This document shows positions 1-7,800 of a stretch of 12,132 nucleotides of DNA, piece after piece; positions within the stretch are counted from its first letter, which is position 1; each line of letters begins with the position of its first letter. Both the position numbers and the translations under genes were made by a program. This DNA is from Chlamydiota bacterium (GTDB lineage Bacteria > Chlamydiota > Chlamydiia > Chlamydiales > JAJFMI01): the NCBI GenBank assembly GCA_021772235.1, contig JAJFMI010000206.1:1-12132 (forward strand), written 5' to 3'. The notes beneath the pieces are model-generated. The model had not been told where the DNA came from and did no database searches. It saw nothing but the letters and a program-made list of their open reading frames with translations.

Positions 1-7
1 CTCTACA

Positions 8-1399
8 TTGAGAATGAAAGGAATGATCCGAGAAGTGCTTAGAGAAGAACTCGTACCAGTATTAAAGAATCAAAAAATAATGATAGAGCGACTGAATGAA
101 ATAACCGGAATGCTGAGCACAGTTGCAAGAAACCAAGTTGCCTTAGAAGAAAAATTGATCACAATTTCTCGACAAGTTTCAGCCATGCATATCGGAGTGC
201 TTGGAAAGCTCAGAGAAATAGATAGTAAAATGGTTCTTCTGAACGAAAAAACAGGCGCACTAATCAAACAGTCAGCAAAGTATTGCGCAGAAGCTCGCAG
301 CAAATTATTAGAATTTGAAGGATACTCTCCTCAGGTAAATCGATTCGCTTGCTACGAAGCGATGCAATTATTCTACCTTCAAGAGTCCTACCCGTTATTG
401 CGAAAAGGGCTGAAAGAGCTGCCGGGATTATTAATGAAACCCGGAAGAAATGATGAACCCTTAAGGCATGGGGCAAAGAGAAGCGCAGACATCAATTTTT
501 TGCGAAGCATCGTGAATTACTATCTAAAAACTCCAACCATAAGAAAAAAGAAAAAAAACGTACAATTAGCCTACCTACTCTTTGCACCCAAAAACATCAG
601 AGAACTCAATAACCATACATTAGAAGACCCATTAAACAAAGAAAGATTGCCTCAGGAGCTCTACGACCGATTTTCCTCAACCTTTGCTTCACTTACCTCC
701 CATCCCTACGATCTAAATTTGTTAGAAAGCCTATGCCAATCCGCAGTGACATTCCATTATTTTTATGACATGATAGACCCCATTTCAAAAGCGATGATAA
801 GCAAAGAAGAGCTGAGAACAAAGAAAACATCTGTAATGGGAAAAAGCCTACTCTTGGATGCATTAGCACGAATAGAAATAGGCATAATACAGGCAAACCT
901 TTTAGCGGGGAGCGGCATCATCCCCCTTCTTTACGAAGAAGAAGACAAGGAAAAACTTTCTGAAATACTCGCCCCAAACTCCCTACTCGCAGCAAACTAT
1001 CTAAACTACTCCATACATAAGACATTAGAAAAAAAAGGCATGCCCATAACATCCTATCAAATGGCTTGCAGCAGTCAAAAAGAGAGTGATTTGATCAATT
1101 TTTGCATGCAGCACCCCTGGCCACTTAACTACGACAAGAAAGAAAAAGTCTGGCGAATCACATTCCAAAAAAAATATAAACCAATCGCCCTTCCTGACCC
1201 AAAAACCGTACTAAACGGAGACCTAGAACTCCACCCATCATCTATCAAGCTCCAAATAGTGAGAGAAAAAATCATACACGAACTCGCCGGGTACTACTCA
1301 CAAACAAACAAGAACTCCTACGAGAAAGGGCTGGAGATCGTGACACAATATATCTATCAACCAGGAGAAAAATATGGCCGCATCAACGCAAGGCACTAG
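8..1399 (+). CDS. Hypothetical protein with coiled-coil N-terminus; 5' end uncertain
   Basis: I do not recognise this family. The reading frame is open to the left edge. The first possible starts are TTG at 8 and ATG at 14 and 23, and none has a convincing ribosome binding site, so the true start may lie upstream of the window. Residues about 5-95 have regular spacing of hydrophobic residues among many charged ones and no Pro, which suggests a coiled coil. From about residue 100 the protein looks globular and alpha-helical, with a lysine-rich patch (KKKKK, near residue 178). I see no signal peptide, clear membrane helix or known catalytic motif. Its end overlaps the next gene by 26 nt, so the two are probably translated together and may form a complex. 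The coding strand is rich in A. The frame itself is secure; the function is unknown. Confidence 0.75.
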   Translation: MRMKGMIREVLREELVPVLKNQKIMIERLNEITGMLSTVARNQVALEEKLITISRQVSAMHIGVLGKLREIDSKMVLLNEKTGALIKQSAKYCAEARSKLLEFEGYSPQVNRFACYEAMQLFYLQESYPLLRKGLKELPGLLMKPGRNDEPLRHGAKRSADINFLRSIVNYYLKTPTIRKKKKNVQLAYLLFAPKNIRELNNHTLEDPLNKERLPQELYDRFSSTFASLTSHPYDLNLLESLCQSAVTFHYFYDMIDPISKAMISKEELRTKKTSVMGKSLLLDALARIEIGIIQANLLAGSGIIPLLYEEEDKEKLSEILAPNSLLAANYLNYSIHKTLEKKGMPITSYQMACSSQKESDLINFCMQHPWPLNYDKKEKVWRITFQKKYKPIALPDPKTVLNGDLELHPSSIKLQIVREKIIHELAGYYSQTNKNSYEKGLEIVTQYIYQPGEKYGRINARH

Positions 1400-1757
1400 C
1401 CTTTCAAAACCCTACATAATTAAAGATAAAGAGCTACCAAGCCCAAAAAAAGCCCTGTCACCGCTAAAGAACGAACAAAACACGAGAAATTCTTATATAG
1501 ATGTTCGAGCAAGACTTGTAATAAAAGCCCTAGCAGAGCACATGGAACAACACAGAAAAGAACTAGAATCACGGCAAACCCTGTTAACAGGAATGGAGAA
1601 AACCCTACAAACAGCAGCAACAGATTTTGAAAAAAAATACGAACGAGTCGTTATAGATAAGACACTGAACGAAATAAAAAAGCGCTTGCTTAGTGACGAA
1701 GAATTTCTGGCTAGACTAGTAGAAATCGTGGCAAAGAAGCAGCGATCTAAATTATAA
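1374..1757 (+). CDS. Hypothetical 127-aa protein, partner of the upstream gene
   Basis: The family is not recognised. The ATG at 1374 is preceded by AGGAG at a normal distance, inside the end of the upstream gene, so translational coupling is likely. The first 45 residues are polar and Lys/Pro/Ser rich and probably disordered. From about residue 45 to the end the protein is strongly charged and helical, with heptad-like spacing (HMEQHRKELESRQ, then EKKYERVV, then NEIKKRLL), so a coiled coil or helical hairpin is likely. The upstream protein also has a coiled-coil segment, so direct binding between the two is a reasonable inference. The last 11 nt overlap the end of the convergent epmA gene. 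No signal peptide or membrane segment is seen. Confidence 0.7.
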   Translation: MAASTQGTSLSKPYIIKDKELPSPKKALSPLKNEQNTRNSYIDVRARLVIKALAEHMEQHRKELESRQTLLTGMEKTLQTAATDFEKKYERVVIDKTLNEIKKRLLSDEEFLARLVEIVAKKQRSKL

Positions 1758-2622
1758 CCGAGTGAACATCAGAAGCGCCAAGCTTTAGCATCATTAAACG
1801 ATCGAAACCGACAGCAACACCGCAACATTCGGGGAAACCGCCCTTCATCGCCTCGAGCAAAGCCTCATCAAGCGGCAGCGCTTCATCCCTCAAACGATTA
1901 CTCTTTTCAAAACGCGCCCGCAACTCCATAGCACAAGACAACTCATCATAGCCATTGGCAAGCTCCACACCGCCGTGATAAACCTCAAAACGCATCGCCA
2001 CACCGCCTTCAATCTTGGCAAGAGCCGCTTCACTAGTCGGAAAATCCGAAACAACCGTTAACACATCTGGATCAAAACCCGGTTCAATGACAAACCCCAT
2101 GAGATAATGTAAAAGCACCTCGCGCTCCCACACCCTCGCGCTCTCTGGTAAACAATCAATATTCCGCAATTCATTTAGAGTTGCAGAAAACGGATCCAAA
2201 CCAACCTGGCGGATAAAAGCCTCAGCATATGTAAACCGCTGCACCACCTTTACCCCAACAAACAGACTAATGAGATCCAAAACCTCATCAATAAAAACTT
2301 CGTATTCCATCCCAACACGATACCATTCAATCATCGTGAATTCAGGATGATGCAAACGCCCCCTTTCGCCCTTGCGAAAGACATGCCCCATCTGAAAAAT
2401 ATCGCCAGAGCCACAAGCAAGCAACTGCTTCATACCAGATTCAGGAGAAGTGATAAGAAAGCCCCCATCCACACGCATCGGCTCAATGTGCAAATCAATA
2501 GTGGGAGCCCGAGCAATAGAAGGAACATCTACCTCAAGAACATCGCGTCTACTGAAAAAATCCCGTACCAAACGAAACATCTCAGCACGCGCAACAACAA
2601 GCTTACGAGACGCGAGAGTCAT
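1747..2622 (-). CDS. epmA: EF-P--(R)-beta-lysine ligase (EpmA/GenX/PoxA)
   Basis: This is a class II lysyl-tRNA synthetase paralogue without the tRNA anticodon-binding domain. The family activates (R)-beta-lysine with ATP and attaches it to a conserved lysine of EF-P. The catalytic core is visible: SPESGMK (59-65), the motif 2 region FRKGE..GRLHHPEF (82-95), E99-W-Y, the substrate pocket strand RFEVYHGGVELANGYDEL (211-228) and motif 3 GVAVGFDRLMML (268-279). I chose the ATG at 2622, which gives 291 aa and the usual N-terminus ahead of RAEMFRLVRDFF. The longer frame to 2703 only reads through efp. The start overlaps the end of efp by 20 nt, so translation is probably coupled. The family usually ends a few residues later with an AFPxxRA-like tail; here the protein stops at SVII. 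The beta-lysine-forming aminomutase EpmB is not in the window. Confidence 0.92.
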   Translation of the reverse strand: MTLASRKLVVARAEMFRLVRDFFSRRDVLEVDVPSIARAPTIDLHIEPMRVDGGFLITSPESGMKQLLACGSGDIFQMGHVFRKGERGRLHHPEFTMIEWYRVGMEYEVFIDEVLDLISLFVGVKVVQRFTYAEAFIRQVGLDPFSATLNELRNIDCLPESARVWEREVLLHYLMGFVIEPGFDPDVLTVVSDFPTSEAALAKIEGGVAMRFEVYHGGVELANGYDELSCAMELRARFEKSNRLRDEALPLDEALLEAMKGGFPECCGVAVGFDRLMMLKLGASDVHSVII

Positions 2623-3172
2623 ACTTGCCCGTGCGAGTATCGACCTTAATTTTCTCGCCCTCATTAACGAAAATAGGAACCTGCACCTCAGCGCCCGTCT
2701 CAACAGTCGCCGGTTTCATGACACGACCAGAAGCCGTATCGCCCCTTAAACCAGGATCCGTCTGCGTAATCACAAGCTCCATAAAATTGGGAGCCTGCAC
2801 ATCAATGACACGACCCTCGTAGAGAACGATATCAAAAAGCGTATCTTCCATGAGCCATTTTTTACTATCGCCCAAACTGGAGAAGGGGACGCTAATCTGA
2901 TCAAACGACTTATCGTCCATAAAAACCGCGCCATCTTGCTCCGTATAAAGCATACGCATCGATTTTTCATCAACATCAGCAATTTCAAACTTCTCATTAG
3001 ACTTGAATGTTTTTTCCAATACACGCCCAGAAATAAAGTTTTTTATCTTTACGCGAGCAAACGCCTGACCCTTACCAGGTTTAACGAGCTCGCAGCTCAC
3101 AACACCAAAAGGCTCATTATCAATTTTGAGCTTCATGCCCGACTTCAAATCATTCGTACCAACAGTTGCCAT
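2603..3172 (-). CDS. efp: Translation elongation factor P
   Basis: EF-P binds between the P and E sites of the ribosome and restores peptide bond formation at consecutive prolines. The 189-aa length is normal. The KOW-like N-terminal domain carries the modification loop KPGKGQAF, and Lys34 sits at the same position as the lysine that EpmA modifies in Escherichia coli. The signature-like stretch GLRGDTASGRVMKPATVETG and the C-terminal OB domain (VPIFVNEGEKIKVDTRTG) are present. YTEQDGAVFMDD and GDTASGRV resemble chlamydial EF-P and are the main taxonomic evidence in this window. The ATG at 3172 has AAGGA at good spacing. The last 20 nt are shared with the start of epmA, so substrate and modifying enzyme are encoded as one tight unit. 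Chlamydiae usually carry two efp copies; this looks like the longer-signature type. Confidence 0.96.
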   Translation of the reverse strand: MATVGTNDLKSGMKLKIDNEPFGVVSCELVKPGKGQAFARVKIKNFISGRVLEKTFKSNEKFEIADVDEKSMRMLYTEQDGAVFMDDKSFDQISVPFSSLGDSKKWLMEDTLFDIVLYEGRVIDVQAPNFMELVITQTDPGLRGDTASGRVMKPATVETGAEVQVPIFVNEGEKIKVDTRTGKYDSRVS

Positions 3173-3194
3173 GCCCCATCCTTTTTTTCAAACA

Positions 3195-3222
3195 ATTATA
3201 CCAGGAAACAGCCAGCGAGCAA
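3195..3222 (-). promoter_or_regulatory. Candidate sigma-70-type promoter of efp-epmA
   Basis: Read on the minus strand, TTGCTC (3222-3217) and a perfect TATAAT (3200-3195) are separated by 16 nt and lie 22 nt upstream of the efp start codon. Only three of six bases match in the -35 box, but the exact -10 box in a short leader ahead of a housekeeping gene makes this a good candidate. The leader also holds the AAGGA ribosome binding site. Confidence 0.55.
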
Positions 3223-3304
3223 GTAAATTAAAGAAAGAACAGCCATAAATCCTAATCCCAGTCTGGCAGTTGTCTTTTGATAGCTATCCTACTGGGAAGT
3301 AGAA

Positions 3305-3556
3305 GAGAGTTTTGGATTCGTAAGACAGCCAGAAACAAATGGGGCAGCAGAAAGATTTCACAGGACACTGAAAGAACAAGAGGTTGAAGGAAAAACATTC
3401 CAAAACCAAGTAGTGCTGAGAGAAGTTGTGAGACAATTTGCAAAAATATACAACGAAAGGTGGCTGATAGCTAAAAGAGACTATCAGAGCCCACTAGAAG
3501 CAAGAAAAAGCTACACAAGAGAGAGGTGCAGCTTAAGAGAAATGAAGACATCGTGA
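3305..3556 (+). pseudogene. Integrase-core transposase, C-terminal fragment (IS3/IS481-like)
   Basis: A frame without a start codon reads SFGFVRQPETNGAAERFHRT and then LKEQEVEGKTFQNQ. Further on come REVVRQFAKIYNERWLI and SPLEARKSYT, ending at a TGA. This is the end of the rve (DDE) integrase core. The pattern P.xNG.xERFxRTLKEQ contains the glutamate region of the catalytic triad, followed by the usual YNxxW and SPxEAR tail. The N-terminal helix-turn-helix domain and the two catalytic aspartates are missing. A TAG at 3281-3283 and loss of similarity upstream mark the break. It is too short to transpose and is a relic. It lies directly upstream of an unrelated IS4-like relic. Confidence 0.75.
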
Positions 3557-3644
3557 GCGAGCCCTTAGATAGCTCGTGGAGACGATGCGAATGAAAAGGT
3601 ACTTACAAAAAATAAGCGCAGTTTTGTGTTTACAAAACTGGTAG

Positions 3645-4022
3645 TGGTACACAATCATTGTAGCTTCCAACGTGAGATTTAAATATGCATTAGAGATGTA
3701 CAAAAAACGCTGGGAAATAGAGGCATTATTTGGCTGTCTGAAAACACGAGGTTTTCGAATGGAAGATACACATATTACAGACCTAGACAAGATTGAAAAA
3801 CTGGTATTTGTGCGTGCAATTGCTTTTTGTTGGGCCTACAGAACGGGAGACATCAAAACGCAAGATGAGTCAATAGAAATTAAGACGCACGGAAGGAAAG
3901 CAATAAGCATATTTAGAGTGGGTATGGATCTGATACGTGAAGTGCTGTTAAGAAAGAGAGCTATAGAAAAATTTAGGCAGCTATTAGACTGTTTTGGGTC
4001 TCAAAATAGGGAGGTTGCATGA
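3645..4022 (+). pseudogene. IS4-family transposase, C-terminal fragment
   Basis: The frame reads IIVASN, then YKKRWEIEALFGCLKTRGF and EDTHITDLDKIEKLV. This is the C-terminal part of an IS4-type DDE transposase. The Y-x-x-RW-x-IE-x-LF-x-x-LK block carries the catalytic Glu of the YREK signature. The best in-frame initiator is GTG at 3672, but similarity starts before it, and the same frame is interrupted by a TAG at 3642-3644. The DNA-binding N-terminus and both catalytic aspartates are absent, so the product cannot be an active transposase. The C-terminal part (MDLIREVLLRKRAIEKFRQL) looks intact. I could not find matching terminal inverted repeats. Confidence 0.8.
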
Positions 4023-4170
4023 TGTAGAAAATTTTTTGTCCAGTACAGAGTCATTTTTCACTAAAAAGCTTAAGAGTTGAGAAAAAAAACTGTAAGAGAT
4101 AGTCTGTTCACGGAAAATAGACAAGTTCAGGATGATTTTGTAGGAAAAAATGCAAAAAAAGGAGTAAAAC

Positions 4171-4635
4171 ATGGTTAAAATAGGTGATTCAAGCGCAAGA
4201 GCCACACACGACCTTACAGATACCAGTCACGCATCAAAAAGTGAAGCTAGCACAGCCCCATTTAATATTTGTGGTTTTGAGATTGCTCGTTATCAAGAAT
4301 GTTCGGGTGATGACAAAAGGAAATACGACGCATTCAAAAAACATGCAGAGTCAACAGAAGAAACACGCGCTGCATTTCTGGAGGCAACTGAAAATGATTA
4401 TGCAGTGACATATACAGCAGGGGAAGGAATGTTTGTAAGAAGCTCTACTTTTGGTATAGGAGGGACCAACCATTATGACCAAATTTCTATTGAAAAGAAA
4501 CCGCCATCCCCAACTTTACAATGTGTGAAACGCGTTGCAGCAGTAAAGGCAAGATTAGATGGGGAAAGAGACGCGCTTTTAAATAAGCACGATAAGGAGG
4601 AAAGATCATATTTGTGCGAGTGCATATTGCTATAA
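4171..4635 (+). CDS. Hypothetical 154-aa protein ending in a CaaX-like box
   Basis: The family is not recognised. The ATG at 4171 follows a strong AAAAAAAGGAG site, so expression is likely. The first 30 residues are rich in Ser, Thr and Ala and lack a hydrophobic core, which is compatible with a type III secretion signal but does not prove one. Residues about 40-75 are charged and helical, about 75-110 hold short strands (YAVTYTAGEGMFVR, SSTFGIGGTNHYDQ), and about 118-148 form a Lys/Arg/Glu-rich helix. The protein ends SYLCECILL. The last four residues, C-I-L-L, match the eukaryotic CaaX prenylation box, and Leu at the end favours geranylgeranylation. A second cysteine lies two residues before it. 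There is no signal peptide or membrane helix. It stands alone between IS relics and the Rhs gene. Confidence 0.72.
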   Translation: MVKIGDSSARATHDLTDTSHASKSEASTAPFNICGFEIARYQECSGDDKRKYDAFKKHAESTEETRAAFLEATENDYAVTYTAGEGMFVRSSTFGIGGTNHYDQISIEKKPPSPTLQCVKRVAAVKARLDGERDALLNKHDKEERSYLCECILL

Positions 4636-4736
4636 AGTAGACCATTTAAAGTATGAAAATTTGTTTAATTATAAAAAAAAGTTGTAAAAGACGTGGTTTA
4701 ATCTCATGAAGTTGCTAATTCATAAAACAAATCGGT

Positions 4737-4765
4737 TTGCATTGTTTTGATTAAGAAGATATAAG
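4737..4765 (+). promoter_or_regulatory. Candidate promoter of the Rhs gene
   Basis: TTGCAT (4737-4742) and TATAAG (4760-4765) are separated by exactly 17 nt and lie about 40 nt upstream of the Rhs start codon, in an AT-rich gap of 170 nt. The -10 box matches five of six consensus bases, the -35 box only three. AGGAG at 4795-4799 is the ribosome binding site. The gap shows no other structure that I can support. Confidence 0.4.
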
Positions 4766-4805
4766 TATTTCAGGTGTTTAGCCTTTTTATACTTAGGAGT
4801 TGTTG

Positions 4806-7800
4806 ATGCGCAGACTAGCTTTTTCTCTGATATGGTTTGTTGGGTGTTTGTCTGCTGGTGATGTTGAAGAGATCTCTTCGACTTTTTCTAATTTACCTAA
4901 TTGGTCTGTTGCTGGTTGTGTAAGTCCTATTTCGGGTTGTTATTTCATTTCTGAAAATGATGTTGTTGTTAGAGGAGCACAACCTCTCCCTGTACCACGG
5001 AAATATCTTAGCCATGATGAGTATGGTCGAGGAGGGTGGGGCGATCATAACCATCTCTATCTTCAAGCAAGAAGTCTTGAAAATGATTGTTTCTATATTT
5101 CGACATACGATTCATCGGGTATGCCACTGATTTTTGGAGACAAAGTACCTTCTAGAAAAATTGTAATGCAACTCCCATTAAATCCAAGCGCGTATGGAGG
5201 AGCCCTGCTAAACACAGCATTAGGTCCGATTGGGGGGAGAACAAACTTACGAAATGCCTATGCAAGATATGAAGACGGAAACTGTTTGGTATTTTTACCT
5301 GATGGTACCGTTCGGCGATATAGCAAAAAAATTAGAAAACAGAAAACCAAGATTAAAATTAATGATAAAACTTGTCAGCTGTTTATATATAAATACTTTC
5401 TCGAAGAAGAAGCTCTTCCCAATGGGAATAAAATTCTTTATCGATGGTCATCTGATCAAAAATGCCCCGATTTAGTAGCAATTGCTACAACCGGTCCTCA
5501 GCCATCTTCGGTCTATGCGACAGCCAAATATGATTACGAGATAATTTCTACAAGTGACGGTAGAGAAATACTAGGGGAATTTACTCCAAAACACGACCAA
5601 CTTAAATCTCTTCAGATAACAGGACTTCCAAAAGAGCTCCTCACTTACCAGAAAAATCAGCTGATAAAGAGAGCATATGGAAAAGGTCCATTTAAGAAGA
5701 TCACTTATAATGAAAAGAAAACAGAAAAATATTCAGATGAGTGGAAAATCAAAGGAGGGAAACACAAAGAGTGGGGAATAAGAGAAGTTTGGCCATCTAG
5801 AGCAGTAAATTCCATATCAGATGGAATCGGGACTTATTCGATCTCCTATAATTCTGTTCGAAGAAAGGGGATTTCTAAAATCACAAGTGTTGTTGATCCA
5901 GAAGAAGGAAAAACAGTTTTTGAAGTCGACAGAAAAAGCGCGCCAAAGAGTGTTACATATTTCGATCCTGATGGAAAACAAACACGAAAGATAGAATATC
6001 AGTGGGTCCAGGGAAATCTTACAAAAACTCAATTTATTAATGAAAAGGGTGAAACTTATAAATCGGTCGATTACGAATATGATGATCACCACAATATTGC
6101 AAAAGAAACGATCTCAGGCCCCTCAGAAGAAGATGTAATAACAGAATTTCGTTACAACCGTGCCAATCTGCCCATTTGGAAAAAAGAACCAGACGGAAAA
6201 ATCACTCGAACAGCCTACTGGGAAAAGACTAACCTTCCCCGAGAAATTTTTATCTATGACAGCGAAAAAAGTTTTTATCGTACGAAATACAAATATAATA
6301 ACGACAATGTCCTGATAGAAAAAGTTGAAGACGATGGAATGCTCTGCAGAAAAATACGAAGAATCCGACCACACAGATCAGGAGAGAAATCGACAGAAGC
6401 ATCCCCCATTCCAGCACTGAATTTGCCAGAAGAAATAGCAGACTATTATTATGATTTTACTGAGAAAAAAGAAGTCCTTTTAAAGAGAGTCAAGAACAGA
6501 TTCGATGAACACTCTCGATTAGTGGAAGAGCAGATCTATGATGAAAACAACATCTACTGCTACACGCGCCACTATAGTTATGATGACGATGACCACCTTA
6601 CAGCCAAAACGGATGCGCTGGGACAAGTAATAGAGTACAGCTACGACAATCAAAATAATTGCATAAAAGAGACACATAAATACAAAAACCTAGAAATACA
6701 ACGTAAATTTGATCAGAGAAATTGCTTGATAAGCGAGAAATCTATCGATCTAAGTGACCAGCGCTGCCTCGAAGCACATCATAATAAATACGATAAGAAA
6801 AAGAGAAAAATATTAGAAACAGACCAACTGGGGAACCAGACAGCCTACCTCTATAATTCTGATGATCACATCATAGAAAAACACCTCTCTGACGGCACAA
6901 TATGGAAATATGAATATGACGCTGCAGGCAATTGCATCAAAGTAATTGATGGAAACAAGAACATTACGACCTACACCTACGACATCTTTGGGAGAAAAAG
7001 ACAAATTCAACACCCAAATAAAACAAAAGAGACCTATACATACAACCCAGATGGCACCTTACAATCCTACACAGACCAAGAAAACCTGATCACGAAGTAT
7101 ACCTACAACTTACATGGCCAGAAAACAGAAGAAAAATTGATTGCAAATGGAGAGATTCTCTTCGAAGAAAAACGGCATTATGAAGGATCAAAACTAAGGC
7201 AAAAAAAGCAAAGTGGAGGACGAGTCTACCGATATTCCTATGACCTAGCAAACAGACTTGTCTCAGAGCGCTACGAGTATAAACACATTTCTTATGAATA
7301 CGATTCCCTTGGAAGAAGAAATAGAATCATCGAAGGCGAGCGAGAAAAGCAGATAAGATATGACAATCTTGATCGAGTAATAGAAGAACAAGACAAAGGG
7401 ACAAACAGAAAAAAGTATCAATATGACGGCCATGGAAACCGGAAAACAATTACCCAATGGATAGATGGAAAAGAATCTACCACGCAATACAAATACGATG
7501 GAAAAAGCCGCCTACAGCAAAAAATAGATCCCTTAGGACATGAGACGCACATCCATTACGATTCGAAAGATAAAAACCTCCAAAAAACCATACAATACCC
7601 CGATGGAACAAAAAAAACGGAAGAGCGAAACGACCTAGATCAAACTATTCAAAATGAATGGAAGGATCAAAACAACCTCACCATACATAGAGAACAGTAC
7701 CATTACGACCCAACCGGAAACCTCTTACAAGTACTCACTACCTACACGCTTCCAAACGGAGACGAAAAAACATTTGCAGTAGAATATCAATACGACGCAC

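Noticed and set aside
2623..2703. Longer N-terminus for EpmA
   Set aside because: The 27 extra residues are an out-of-frame reading of efp; the ATG at 2622 gives the normal family N-terminus.
2347..2749. Plus-strand frames of about 100 aa
   Set aside because: They are antisense to epmA and the end of efp, both of which are secure by conserved motifs; the translations are basic and without recognisable features.
3252..3443. 63-aa minus-strand frame upstream of efp
   Set aside because: It is antisense to the clearly recognisable integrase-core transposase remnant.
4800..4805. TTG start for the Rhs gene
   Set aside because: It lies immediately after AGGAG with no spacing, whereas the ATG at 4806 has ideal spacing and starts a typical signal peptide.
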